The notes below the pieces were generated by a model that was not told where the DNA came from, searched no databases, and was given only the letters and a program-made list of their open reading frames with translations. Shown here piece after piece: positions 27,756 through 35,736 of a stretch of 64,000 nt of DNA. The DNA is from Bacillus sp. S3 (GTDB taxonomy: Bacteria; Bacillota; Bacilli; Bacillales; Cytobacillaceae): the NCBI RefSeq assembly GCF_005154805.1, contig NZ_CP039727.1, positions 3,345,501 to 3,409,500 on the forward strand, given 5' to 3'. Each line of letters begins with the position of its first letter. Positions within the stretch are counted from its first letter, which is position 1. A program made the translations under genes and the position numbers.

Positions 27756-28106
27756 TCAGGCTACCCCCAATCTTTGCAAAGCAAATTCCTCTGTCGGTTC
27801 CATTTTGATAATTTTAAATAAACCAGACATATCGAATAATCTTTGTATTGCTGGGGAAATTGCACAAACGACCATTTCACCATGAACCTGTTTAATTTGT
27901 TTGTATCTTCCTAAAATAACCCCTAATCCAGAGCTATCCATGAAAGAAAGCTGTTCAAGATTTAAAACAATATGACGAATTTCATTTTTTTCAATAATAG
28001 CTGCTGCCTGCTCACGAAGTTCATCCGCAGTATGGTGATCCAATTCACCACTTAAGCGAATACATAAAACATCATGTTTAGTTTCCATATCAATGTTAAG
28101 ACTCAC
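27756..28106 (-). CDS. spoIIAA: Anti-anti-sigma factor SpoIIAA
   Basis: A 116-residue STAS-domain protein. The phosphorylation motif [10 protein letters not shown] places the target serine at residue 58, the same number as in B. subtilis. The start is GTG 28106 (SLNIDMETK), with AGGAGG 9 nt upstream; the longer frame from 28142 is not supported. Dephosphorylated SpoIIAA frees SigF from SpoIIAB. It is the first gene of the operon and is preceded by a sigma-H-like promoter. Confidence 0.96.
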   Translation of the reverse strand: MSLNIDMETKHDVLCIRLSGELDHHTADELREQAAAIIEKNEIRHIVLNLEQLSFMDSSGLGVILGRYKQIKQVHGEMVVCAISPAIQRLFDMSGLFKIIKMEPTEEFALQRLGVA

Positions 28107-28140
28107 TATCCCCGTCCTCCTTATTCTGGTATAGTGAGTC

Positions 28141-28170
28141 AATTCGCTTTACAAACGGTAATCTCCTTCT
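28141..28170 (-). promoter_or_regulatory. Sigma-H-type promoter of the spoIIA operon
   Basis: On the minus strand GAAGGAGAT and AGCGAATT are separated by 12 nt, near the RNAGGAWWW/RNNGAAT sigma-H consensus, about 35 nt upstream of the spoIIAA start. Spo0A boxes were not resolved. Confidence 0.6.
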
Positions 28171-28240
28171 ATATATACAAAACTAGTCGTAATTCGCTAA
28201 AATTAGTAATGTATCTTGATGTTTCGACACGCACCGTCCG

Positions 28241-29413
28241 TTACTTTCCAGCCTTTGTAAACATTCCGAATGAACGTTTGTAAAGTGTCCACCATCCTGC
28301 TTCCTTAACACTCTTACCTGCTACTAACGGACTTTCCAGGATGACTTTTCCGTTCTTAATGAGCTTTATTGTCCCTACTTTATCACCCTTTGTAATAGGA
28401 GCGTTTAGATTTTTTTGTATGACAATCTTTTGTTTCACATCCGCTGTCTTTTCCCCTTTTTTTGTCAATAACGATAATGGTTCGCTTGTCACAGCCTCAA
28501 TAGACTTATCCTTCCCCTTGCTTATTTTCGCCTGACCAATGGTTTGATTTCGTTTAAACATCGGATGTGTTTGATATTGGGCAAAGGCATAATTAAGCAT
28601 TTTGGTAACTTGTGCATTTCTTTCTTTTGATGTTGGAGCACCAAAAACAACGGCAATCACACGCATACCATCTTTTTGAGCTGTTGCCGTTAGGCAGTAT
28701 TTTGCTTCTGCAGTAAAGCCTGTTTTCAGGCCATCGACACCAGGGTAAAAACGTACTAATTTATTGGTGTTAACGAGCCAGAATTTTTTGTCTGTATTTT
28801 CGCGAAGGTATGCTTCATACATACCAGTAAATTTTGTAATGTCTTCATATTTTAAAAGCTCTTTTGCCATTACGGCCATGTCTGCTGCTGAGCTGTAATG
28901 ACCACTTACAGGAAGTCCAGTTGTATTTTTAAAGAATGTATCCTTTAACCCCAATTCTTTTACTTTATCGTTCATCATATCAACAAACGCGTCTTCAGAG
29001 CCGGCGATTTTTTCAGCCATCGCAACAGATGCATCATTTCCGGAACCAATCGCGATTCCACTTAACATTTCCTTTGTTGTCATCTCTTCTCCAGGTTCAA
29101 GGAAAATTTGTGATCCTCCCATAGAGGCTGCATATTCGCTAGTGCGAATTTTTTCATCCCATGTCAGCTTTCCTTGATCCAGAGCTTCCATGATTAGAAG
29201 CATGGTCATGATTTTAGTCATACTGGCAGGCGGCAGCTTTTCATTCCCATTTTTCTCATAGAGAACTGTTCCTGTATCCCGTTCAATTAAAATAGCAGAT
29301 TTAACATTACTGACGATATCAGTACTCTTTTTTTCTTCGGCAGCAAAAGCAGATGGACTCCATAAACTAGTAAGTAAAAAAGACGTCACTATGAAAGAGA
29401 CAAATCGTTTCAT
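28241..29413 (-). CDS. dacF: Sporulation D-Ala-D-Ala carboxypeptidase DacF
   Basis: A 391-residue exported S11 peptidase. A signal peptide at about 1-24 (ends AFAAEE) is followed by active-site motifs SMTK, SGNDAS and KTG (GLKTGFT), then a C-terminal beta-sandwich domain and an amphipathic tail. DacF acts in the forespore to adjust cortex cross-linking together with DacB. ATG 29413 is preferred, with GGAGGG at suitable spacing; the ATG 6 nt earlier is too close to it. A sigma-F promoter lies upstream, and spoIIAA follows on the same strand. Confidence 0.93.
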   Translation of the reverse strand: MKRFVSFIVTSFLLTSLWSPSAFAAEEKKSTDIVSNVKSAILIERDTGTVLYEKNGNEKLPPASMTKIMTMLLIMEALDQGKLTWDEKIRTSEYAASMGGSQIFLEPGEEMTTKEMLSGIAIGSGNDASVAMAEKIAGSEDAFVDMMNDKVKELGLKDTFFKNTTGLPVSGHYSSAADMAVMAKELLKYEDITKFTGMYEAYLRENTDKKFWLVNTNKLVRFYPGVDGLKTGFTAEAKYCLTATAQKDGMRVIAVVFGAPTSKERNAQVTKMLNYAFAQYQTHPMFKRNQTIGQAKISKGKDKSIEAVTSEPLSLLTKKGEKTADVKQKIVIQKNLNAPITKGDKVGTIKLIKNGKVILESPLVAGKSVKEAGWWTLYKRSFGMFTKAGK

Positions 29414-29442
29414 TCGCATAACCCTCCATTCTTTATAGCCTC

Positions 29443-29471
29443 CATTTTTTCCAAAATAAATTACTTTATAC
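29443..29471 (-). promoter_or_regulatory. Sigma-F-type promoter of dacF
   Basis: On the minus strand GTATA and GGAAAAAATG are separated by 14 nt. The -10 agrees fully with GGNNANANTR and the -35 with GYWTW; the spacing is 1-2 nt shorter than usual. It lies 30 nt upstream of the dacF start. Confidence 0.55.
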
Positions 29472-29501
29472 AATAATTTCCTCCAACAACACAAAAAAAT
29501 A

Positions 29502-29546
29502 GGGTGTCAGGCACCATGTGAATTTTTCACATGGTGCCTGACACCC
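29502..29546. repeat. 21-bp perfect inverted repeat (GGTGTCAGGCACC type), likely pdp terminator
   Basis: The arms start GGGTGTCAGGCACC and end GGTGCCTGACACCC, pair over 21 bp without mismatch and leave a 3-nt loop. A tail ATTTTTTT follows on the minus strand. It therefore suits a terminator after pdp, but the length and perfection are more typical of a dispersed palindromic repeat. Confidence 0.85.
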
Positions 29547-29576
29547 TTTATTACCCTTCTATAGGGATTATTGTGT

Positions 29577-30881
29577 TTACTCTGTTATTTCTCCGTGAAT
29601 AAGAATTGGTGCGTCTACTTTTGTGTTTGAGGTCTTGATATTTTCGTAAAGCTTTTGTTTTACTTCTTCTACATTTTCAAAGTTGCTGTAGATTGTAACG
29701 AGTGATTCGCCTTTTTTCACTTGGTCGCCGATTTTCTTTCTTAGTACAAGGCCTACAGCAAGGTCTATAACAGATTCCTTCGTTGCTCTTCCAGCACCTA
29801 ACAACATCGCGGCAGTTCCAACCTCGTCTGCAACGATTTCGGCTACATAACCGTCTTCCTTCGCCTCAAGTTCAAAGATATATTTAGCTTGTGGCATTTT
29901 AGATGGATCATCGACAATCGCAGCGTCGCCGCCCTGAGAACTTAAAAATACTTTTAATTTTTCAAGGGCAGAACCATCCTTAATCACATTTTCAAGCATT
30001 GTACGTGCTTCTGCCAGGGTGTCAGCTTTTTCTGCAAGGTAAACCATGTGGCTGCCTAGTGTTAAACAAAGCTCTGTTAGATCCTCAGGTCCTTCACCTT
30101 TTAGGGTATCAATCGCTTCCTTCACTTCCAAAGCATTTCCGATAGCAAACCCAAGCGGCTGACTCATATCGGAAATAACAGCCATTGTTCTTCTGCCAAC
30201 ATTATTCCCAATTCGGACCATTGCTTTTGCTAATTCTCGTGAATCATCAAGCGTCTTCATGAAGGCCCCAGCACCCGTTTTAACATCAAGAACAATCGCA
30301 TCCGCGCCTGCAGCAATCTTTTTACTCATTATAGAGCTTGCAATAAGTGGAATGCTATCAACGGTTGCCGTTACATCTCTTAGTGCATAAAGCTTTTTAT
30401 CGGCAGGTGTTAAGTTACCGCTTTGCCCAATTACTGCAATCTTATTTTTATTCACTAATTCAATGAATTCATTATTTTCAATTTCAACGTGGAAGCCTTT
30501 AACCGCCTCTAATTTATCAATTGTTCCGCCAGTATGGCCTAATCCGCGGCCAGACATTTTCGCAACCGGAACTCCAAGTGCGGCAACAAGAGGTCCCAGA
30601 ACTAGCGTTGTGGTGTCTCCTACGCCCCCTGTAGAGTGCTTATCCACTTTAATACCTTCAACTTGTGATAGATCAATCTTATCACCAGATTCAACCATCG
30701 CCATCGTTAAGTCTGCTCTTTCATTTTCAGTCATTCCACTAAAAAAGATTGCCATTGTTAAGGCGCTCAGTTGATAATCCGGAATCGAACCGTCCGTATA
30801 ACCCTTGATAATAAAATTAATCTCTTCGGTTGTTAATTCAAATCCATCTCTTTTTTTCTCGATTAAGTCAACCATTCTCAT
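29577..30881 (-). CDS. pdp: Pyrimidine-nucleoside phosphorylase
   Basis: A 434-residue thymidine/pyrimidine phosphorylase-family protein. The start [13 protein letters not shown] at ATG 30881 gives the normal family N-terminus. The phosphate and nucleoside signature ([17 protein letters not shown]) lies near residue 108 and the glycine-rich KHSTGGVGD near 82. The enzyme splits uridine, thymidine and deoxyuridine with phosphate. It follows punA by 33 nt and forms a nucleoside-salvage operon with deoB and punA. Confidence 0.95.
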   Translation of the reverse strand: MRMVDLIEKKRDGFELTTEEINFIIKGYTDGSIPDYQLSALTMAIFFSGMTENERADLTMAMVESGDKIDLSQVEGIKVDKHSTGGVGDTTTLVLGPLVAALGVPVAKMSGRGLGHTGGTIDKLEAVKGFHVEIENNEFIELVNKNKIAVIGQSGNLTPADKKLYALRDVTATVDSIPLIASSIMSKKIAAGADAIVLDVKTGAGAFMKTLDDSRELAKAMVRIGNNVGRRTMAVISDMSQPLGFAIGNALEVKEAIDTLKGEGPEDLTELCLTLGSHMVYLAEKADTLAEARTMLENVIKDGSALEKLKVFLSSQGGDAAIVDDPSKMPQAKYIFELEAKEDGYVAEIVADEVGTAAMLLGAGRATKESVIDLAVGLVLRKKIGDQVKKGESLVTIYSNFENVEEVKQKLYENIKTSNTKVDAPILIHGEITE

Positions 30882-30914
30882 TCTTATCACCACTTTGTTT
30901 AATTTATTGCCACG

Positions 30915-31736
30915 TTATTTCGCGATATTCTTCACAATTTCTTTTACATATGAAAGGAAATCAGCTTTCACTCTTTCAGTCGTCTCGATTACCTCGTCAT
31001 GGGTTAGCGGCTGATCAAGGATTCCGGCAGCCATATTTGAGATGCAGGAAATTCCTAAAACCTTTATCCCACTATGACGGGCAACAATTACCTCAGGTAC
31101 AGTGGACATTCCAACCGCATCACCGCCCATAACTCGGACCATTCGAATTTCTGCCGGCGTTTCATAAACAGGTCCAGTATTTCCAAAATAGACCCCTTCT
31201 TGAACTTTAATGTTTAAACGTTCCGCGATTTCTTTCGCTATAGCACGTAAATCTTTTGAATATGCTTCAGACATATCAGGGAATCTGACACCTAGATTTG
31301 AATCATTCGGTCCGATTAATGGATTTGTCCCCATATTATTAATATGGTCTGTAATAATCATTAAATCTCCCGCCGAAAAGCTCTCATTCACACCGCCTGC
31401 CGCATTAGTAACAATTAGCATCTCTACACCCAATTCTTTCATAACACGAACCGGGAATGTCACTTTATCCATGCTGTAACCTTCATAAAAATGAAACCGA
31501 CCTTGCATTGCGACAACTTCCACACCATTTAGCATTCCAAACACTAATTGCCCCGCATGACCTTCTACTGTAGAAACAGGAAAATCAGGAATTTCATTAT
31601 AAGGTATTTTTACCGGATTTGTGATTTCATCCGCAAGAACACCTAATCCAGATCCTAAAATAAGACCGATCCTTGACGTTTTTGGATATTTCTCTTTTAA
31701 AAAGTGAGCTGCATTTTGGATATTCTCAAAATTCAC
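30915..31736 (-). CDS. punA: Purine-nucleoside phosphorylase I
   Basis: A 273-residue trimeric-type PNP. Visible signatures include the phosphate loop [17 protein letters not shown], the [10 protein letters not shown] segment, VTNAAGGVN and [12 protein letters not shown]. It releases guanine or hypoxanthine and (deoxy)ribose-1-phosphate, which DeoB next door isomerises. The start is GTG 31736 with AAGGGGG upstream. It lies 12 nt after deoB. Confidence 0.95.
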   Translation of the reverse strand: MNFENIQNAAHFLKEKYPKTSRIGLILGSGLGVLADEITNPVKIPYNEIPDFPVSTVEGHAGQLVFGMLNGVEVVAMQGRFHFYEGYSMDKVTFPVRVMKELGVEMLIVTNAAGGVNESFSAGDLMIITDHINNMGTNPLIGPNDSNLGVRFPDMSEAYSKDLRAIAKEIAERLNIKVQEGVYFGNTGPVYETPAEIRMVRVMGGDAVGMSTVPEVIVARHSGIKVLGISCISNMAAGILDQPLTHDEVIETTERVKADFLSYVKEIVKNIAK

Positions 31737-31748
31737 TTTCTTACCCCC

Positions 31749-32933
31749 TTATTTCAATTCATTCAAAAAACTTTTTCCATATTTAGGCATTTTTACTTTA
31801 AAGTTTTCAGCAACAGTCGCTCCAAGGTCAGCAAATGTCTCTCGTAAAGGCAGTTCTTTTCCTTCCACTATCCTTTTTGAATAAACAAGTAACGGTACAT
31901 ATTCACGTGTATGGTCTGTACCTGGGGCAACAGGGTCATTCCCATGGTCTGCAGTAATCAATAATAAATCATCTTCTTTTAGCTTTGCAAACACTTCCGG
32001 CAGACGGGCATCGTATTCTTCAAGTGCATTACCATAGCCTTCCGGGTCACGGCGGTGACCATATAAAGCATCAAAATCTACTAAATTTAAAAAGCTGATT
32101 CCTGTGAAATCCATATCCAAGGTTTCGACCAGCTTATCCATACCATCCATATTAGAAACCGTTCTGAGTGATTTCGTAACGCCTTCTCCGTCATAAATAT
32201 CAGAAATTTTACCAATGGCGATTACATCGAAACCCGCGTCCTTTAATTCACTCATTACCGTACGGTCAAAGGGTTTTAATGCATAATCATGACGGTTTGG
32301 TGTCCGTTTAAAGTTCCCGGGCTCTCCTAAGAATGGACGGGCAATGATACGGCCAACCATATATTTTTCATCAAGTGTCAGTTCTCGCGCAATTTTGCAA
32401 ATGTTATAAAGTTCTTCAAGTGGGACAATTTCTTCATGTGCAGCAATTTGCAGAACGGAATCTGCTGATGTATACACAATCAATGCCCCGGTTTTCATAT
32501 GTTCTTCTCCAAGTTCATCTAAAATAGCTGTCCCGCTTGCAGGCTTATTGCCAATTACTTTCCGGCCTGTACGTTTTTCTAATTCAGACGTGAGTTCTTC
32601 CGGAAAGCCTTCAGGAAATACACGGAAAGGTGTCTGAATATTCAAACCCATAATTTCCCAGTGACCAGTCATTGTATCTTTCCCGTTAGATGCTTCCATC
32701 ATTTTTGTATAAAACGCTAGTGGCTTTGCTGCTTTTTCAATCCCTTTAATTTCGCGGATATTACTTAATCCTAATTTTGCCATATTCGGCATCTTAAGAC
32801 CGTTCATCCTTTCAGCTATATGGCCAAAGGTATCTGCACCTTTGTCACCAAATTTTTCTGCATCAGGAGCCTCCCCAATGCCGACTGAATCCATTACGAC
32901 AATAAAAATACGTTTATATGTATTTGCAGCCAT
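31749..32933 (-). CDS. deoB: Phosphopentomutase
   Basis: A 394-residue alkaline-phosphatase-superfamily mutase starting [20 protein letters not shown]. The first metal Asp is in [12 protein letters not shown], the phosphorylated Thr lies in [13 protein letters not shown], and TADHGNDP and [10 protein letters not shown] supply further metal ligands. It interconverts (deoxy)ribose-1- and 5-phosphates. It heads deoB-punA-pdp, with AAAGGAGG before the ATG. A consensus cre site and a 16-bp dyad lie upstream. Confidence 0.95.
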   Translation of the reverse strand: MAANTYKRIFIVVMDSVGIGEAPDAEKFGDKGADTFGHIAERMNGLKMPNMAKLGLSNIREIKGIEKAAKPLAFYTKMMEASNGKDTMTGHWEIMGLNIQTPFRVFPEGFPEELTSELEKRTGRKVIGNKPASGTAILDELGEEHMKTGALIVYTSADSVLQIAAHEEIVPLEELYNICKIARELTLDEKYMVGRIIARPFLGEPGNFKRTPNRHDYALKPFDRTVMSELKDAGFDVIAIGKISDIYDGEGVTKSLRTVSNMDGMDKLVETLDMDFTGISFLNLVDFDALYGHRRDPEGYGNALEEYDARLPEVFAKLKEDDLLLITADHGNDPVAPGTDHTREYVPLLVYSKRIVEGKELPLRETFADLGATVAENFKVKMPKYGKSFLNELK

Positions 32934-32956
32934 ACGATTTTTCCTCCTTTTTACAC

Positions 32957-32970
32957 TGAAACCGTTTACA
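32957..32970. promoter_or_regulatory. CcpA cre site upstream of deoB
   Basis: TGAAACCGTTTACA fits TGWNANCGNTNWCA at every position. It lies 24-37 nt before the deoB start and downstream of a TATAAT at 32999, so CcpA bound here would block initiation or elongation when glucose is present. Confidence 0.75.
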
Positions 32971-33025
32971 ACTAATATGTTGCCCCTTGTGAATTAGGAT
33001 TATAATTTTCTTATTCGCTTACATT

Positions 33026-33041
33026 TGTCAGAAGTCTGACA
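33026..33041. promoter_or_regulatory. Perfect 7-2-7 dyad upstream of the deoB promoter
   Basis: TGTCAGA-AG-TCTGACA lies 21 nt upstream of a TATAAT (32999-33004, minus strand). Its placement over or next to the -35 region suggests an operator for a nucleoside-responsive regulator, which cannot be named from the sequence. Confidence 0.5.
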
Positions 33042-33073
33042 TCTATATTGTACTAAATGATTTCAAAATTACA

Positions 33074-33105
33074 AGAAAAACCACCAAAATTTTCGGTGGT
33101 TTTTT
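33074..33105 (-). terminator. xerD terminator
   Basis: The 10-bp stem AAAAACCACC/GGTGGTTTTT with A/T tails on both sides lies 27 nt after the xerD stop codon. Confidence 0.8.
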
Positions 33106-33131
33106 GACATTTATGTGAATCTATCATTCTA

Positions 33132-34025
33132 TTATGCTCGCGGATGAAATTTACTATAAACATCTTTTAGCTTTGTTTTCGAAACGTTTGAATATATTTG
33201 TGTTGTGGAAATATCTGCATGCCCTAGCATTTCTTGAACCGCCTTTAAGTCTGCACCATTTTCCAACAAATGTGTGGCAAAGGAGTGGCGCAGAGTATGC
33301 GGGGTGAGTTCTTTAGTTATACCAGCTTTTATTGCTAACTTTTTTAATATTTTCCAAAACCCTTGTCTTGTTAACCGATGACCTTGATGGTTTAAAAATA
33401 AGGCATTGTCATGGTGTTTTGCTGTAACAAAATGAGGTCTGCTATGTTCTAAATAATGTCCGATTGCCTCTGTTGCCGTTCTTCCGATTGGAATAATTCG
33501 CTCCTTATTTCCCTGTCCAATACAACGGACAAATCCCATTGTGAGATGGATGTGTTCAAGATCAAGTCCAATTAGTTCACTTACACGGATCCCCGTTGCG
33601 TAAAGAAGTTCTAGCATTGCCTTGTCTCTCATCCCAAAATGATCATGCAGGTTTGGGGCATCTAATAGAATCTCCACTTCCTGTAAACTTAATACCTTGG
33701 GCTGCGCTCTTTCTAGCTTCGGTGTTTCTAGTAGTACGGACGGGTCTTGGTCTGCCGCCTTATCTCTCAATAAAAACTGATGAAAAGCCCGAACCGAGGC
33801 AATATGCCTTGCCAATGTTTTGGTTGATTTTCCCTGATCCTTTAAAAAAGCCAAAAAGTGGATAATATGAACACGTTGTACTTCATTTAATAATTGAATG
33901 GATTCTATATTTTTTAAATATTGAAGATAACTTTTTAAGTCACGTTCGTACGAAACTATTGTATTCTTTGCCAGCGCTTTTTCAACTGTCAGGTAATACA
34001 TAAAATTTTTTAATTGATCTTCCAT
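33132..34025 (-). CDS. xerD: Site-specific tyrosine recombinase XerD
   Basis: A 297-residue tyrosine recombinase. A SAM-like core-binding domain (about 1-85) precedes the catalytic domain with Arg in ATGIRVSEL, HxxR in [10 protein letters not shown], His in [10 protein letters not shown] and the nucleophilic Tyr in IYSNV near residue 278. With a partner Xer protein it resolves chromosome dimers at dif. It starts 5 nt after the yqzK stop codon, so the two are probably co-translated, as in B. subtilis. Confidence 0.95.
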   Translation of the reverse strand: MEDQLKNFMYYLTVEKALAKNTIVSYERDLKSYLQYLKNIESIQLLNEVQRVHIIHFLAFLKDQGKSTKTLARHIASVRAFHQFLLRDKAADQDPSVLLETPKLERAQPKVLSLQEVEILLDAPNLHDHFGMRDKAMLELLYATGIRVSELIGLDLEHIHLTMGFVRCIGQGNKERIIPIGRTATEAIGHYLEHSRPHFVTAKHHDNALFLNHQGHRLTRQGFWKILKKLAIKAGITKELTPHTLRHSFATHLLENGADLKAVQEMLGHADISTTQIYSNVSKTKLKDVYSKFHPRA

Positions 34026-34030
34026 CTCAT

Positions 34031-34258
34031 TTACTCCCCATTTAAATAAAAAAACATCAGCCGATCTAAAATAGAAGAACTGTCTTCCTTCACTGCGTTT
34101 GAAACCTTTAACGCAGCTCCCTCAGGTTCATCATAGCGATGATAATTTTGGTATTCTTCAGATACCCACATGATACCATAATAAAAGAGTATCGTGCACC
34201 CAGTGAATATTATAAAAACCTTTAAGGTTTGCAGCACCACTTTAATAAAAGAAATCAT
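34031..34258 (-). CDS. yqzK: YqzK family protein (DUF4227)
   Basis: A 75-residue protein with one transmembrane helix (about 8-30) and a hydrophilic C-terminus. It sits between fur and xerD, the place of yqzK in B. subtilis. The function is unknown; the tight spacing to xerD suggests co-transcription. Confidence 0.82.
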   Translation of the reverse strand: MISFIKVVLQTLKVFIIFTGCTILFYYGIMWVSEEYQNYHRYDEPEGAALKVSNAVKEDSSSILDRLMFFYLNGE

Positions 34259-34368
34259 CCTACTTCCCCCAATTTACGAGTATCTACTAAAAGGTATGCC
34301 AAATTGTACAGGTTTTATACCTAATAATCGGTATTAGGGGGAAATTATTAAAAATCGGAGAGAATTGA

Positions 34369-34393
34369 AAAAAGCCCTTTCAGTGAAAAGGAC
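34369..34393 (-). terminator. Possible fur terminator
   Basis: An imperfect stem (CCTTTT/AAAGG) with a TTTTTT tail on the minus strand lies about 10 nt after the fur stop codon. The stem is short, so this is tentative. Confidence 0.5.
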
Positions 34394-34403
34394 CCTGTGT
34401 TTT

Positions 34404-34862
34404 TTATTCAGCTTTATCATTTTCTTTATCTTGACAACGGTAGCAGATTCCATGAAATGTTAGTCGATGGTCTTTTATTTTAAAATTCCATCTGCGCTCT
34501 ACCACGGCTTCCACATCTTCAAGTAAATCTTCCTGAATTTCATCAACAGCACCACATTCAATACAAACGAGATGATGGTGAAAATGGGCTGCCCCTTCTT
34601 GACGCAGATCATAACGGGAAACACCATCACCAAAATTTATTTTATCGACAATTTTTAATTCCGTTAGCAGCTCTAATGTTCGATAAACAGTTGCTAAACC
34701 AATCTCAGGCGATTTTTCTTTTACGAGGAGGTACACATCTTCCGCACTTAAATGATCCTCTTCATTTTCTAGTAAAACTCGAACGGTTGCTTCACGTTGG
34801 GGTGTTAATTTATAGCTTGCTGAATGCAGCTGTTTCTTTATTCTTTCGATTCTAGTTTCCAT
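34404..34862 (-). CDS. fur: Ferric uptake regulator Fur
   Basis: A 152-residue Fur-family repressor. The winged helix (about 15-85) includes YKLTPQREATVRVL and EIGLATVYRTLELL. The dimerisation domain has the metal-binding HFHHHLVC and structural zinc CIECG and CYRC pairs. The distinct Fur-type REATVRVL helix, the position next to yqzK/xerD and the paired CxxC motifs favour Fur over PerR or Zur. It represses iron uptake when iron is plentiful. A PerR-box-like dyad overlaps the promoter region. Confidence 0.9.
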   Translation of the reverse strand: METRIERIKKQLHSASYKLTPQREATVRVLLENEEDHLSAEDVYLLVKEKSPEIGLATVYRTLELLTELKIVDKINFGDGVSRYDLRQEGAAHFHHHLVCIECGAVDEIQEDLLEDVEAVVERRWNFKIKDHRLTFHGICYRCQDKENDKAE

Positions 34863-34895
34863 CTTGAAGGCCCTCCCTCGCCACTGTTAATTCTC

Positions 34896-34923
34896 ATTAT
34901 AACAGATGACAAAAGAGATTCAA
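34896..34923 (-). promoter_or_regulatory. Sigma-A promoter of fur
   Basis: On the minus strand TTGAAT and TATAAT are separated by 16 nt, about 34 nt upstream of the fur start. Confidence 0.6.
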
Positions 34924-34924
34924 A

Positions 34925-34939
34925 ATAAAATTATTATAA
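34925..34939. promoter_or_regulatory. PerR-box-like site upstream of fur
   Basis: The minus-strand sequence TTATAATAATTTTAT differs at two positions from the PerR box TTATAATNATTATAA and lies immediately upstream of the fur -35. In B. subtilis fur is a PerR target. Confidence 0.5.
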
Positions 34940-34973
34940 ACAAGGGTTTATACTTATTATCATTTAATAATTT

Positions 34974-35618
34974 TTATAAACCAGTCGAACTCATTATAGT
35001 TTTCATTAACCATGGTGATAAGTAAGCTTCAATCCCAGATGCAGCGGATATAAAAATGACTGCTGCAAGTAAGGAAAATATATATCTTTTGAAAAAAGGC
35101 ATAATGGGTTGTGCATATTTCTTCATAAACTGCCTTTTTATCATTCTTAGTGAAAATATGACCGATAATGCTGCCATCATAATAAACACGGGAATGATAA
35201 TCATGTTTTGTGGCAGAATCGAAGCGAAGGCTAGCAAAAAGCCCTTCCAGCCCATCTGACTGACAAGAAAGCCAACTGTAAATCCGACAACCATTCCTTT
35301 AATAAATAAGAGAATGAGAATGACGGGCAGGCCAATAATGGATATTCCGAGAATCCACATTAGGCCAATAAACTTGCTGTTGTGGAAAAAGCTTTGCAAA
35401 AACAAATCATTGTCTTCCGCCACTTTACCGTCAGAAACTTGGCCAAAAAATTGTGATAAATAATAGAATAAATCTTCCTTCTGCGTAATGCTCATACTAT
35501 TAACCACAATAGCCCCAAAGATTACGCCCATTAAAAATAAAACAACAATAAATAAAAAAATTGAGGAATGCTCACGGAAATAACTAGCGGCATCTGACTG
35601 GTATAATCGTTTTTTCAT
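34974..35618 (-). CDS. spoIIM: Stage II sporulation protein M
   Basis: A 214-residue membrane protein with about five hydrophobic segments and the conserved HNSKFIGLMWILGISIIGLP and ILPQNMIIIPVF stretches. SpoIIM forms the DMP complex with SpoIID and SpoIIP in the mother cell, which drives engulfment by septal peptidoglycan remodelling. TAGGAGG lies just before the ATG. A sigma-E-like promoter precedes it, and IS copy 2 is inserted about 50 bp upstream of that promoter without breaking it. Confidence 0.94.
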   Translation of the reverse strand: MKKRLYQSDAASYFREHSSIFLFIVVLFLMGVIFGAIVVNSMSITQKEDLFYYLSQFFGQVSDGKVAEDNDLFLQSFFHNSKFIGLMWILGISIIGLPVILILLFIKGMVVGFTVGFLVSQMGWKGFLLAFASILPQNMIIIPVFIMMAALSVIFSLRMIKRQFMKKYAQPIMPFFKRYIFSLLAAVIFISAASGIEAYLSPWLMKTIMSSTGL

Positions 35619-35656
35619 CTGCTTTTTCCTCCTATTATTCTCGGTTCAGTTATTAC

Positions 35657-35684
35657 ATTCTATGCCAGTCTAGTTATTCTATGA
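35657..35684 (-). promoter_or_regulatory. Putative sigma-E promoter of spoIIM
   Basis: On the minus strand TCATAGA and CATAGAAT lie 13 nt apart, with one mismatch in the -10 (consensus CATACANT), about 40 nt upstream of the start codon. Confidence 0.4.
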
Positions 35685-35720
35685 CCTACTTTTAATAGAT
35701 TCCGTAAAAGAAAATCAAAA

Positions 35721-35736
35721 AAGGGCCAAGGCCCTT
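35721..35736. repeat. Left 16-bp target duplication (terminator hairpin) of IS copy 2
   Basis: The palindrome AAGGGCCAAGGCCCTT directly precedes the IS and is repeated exactly at 37303. In the uninterrupted sequence it would be the core of a long palindromic terminator (AAAATCAAAAAAGGGCC ... ) downstream of the yqxK-like gene. Confidence 0.92.
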
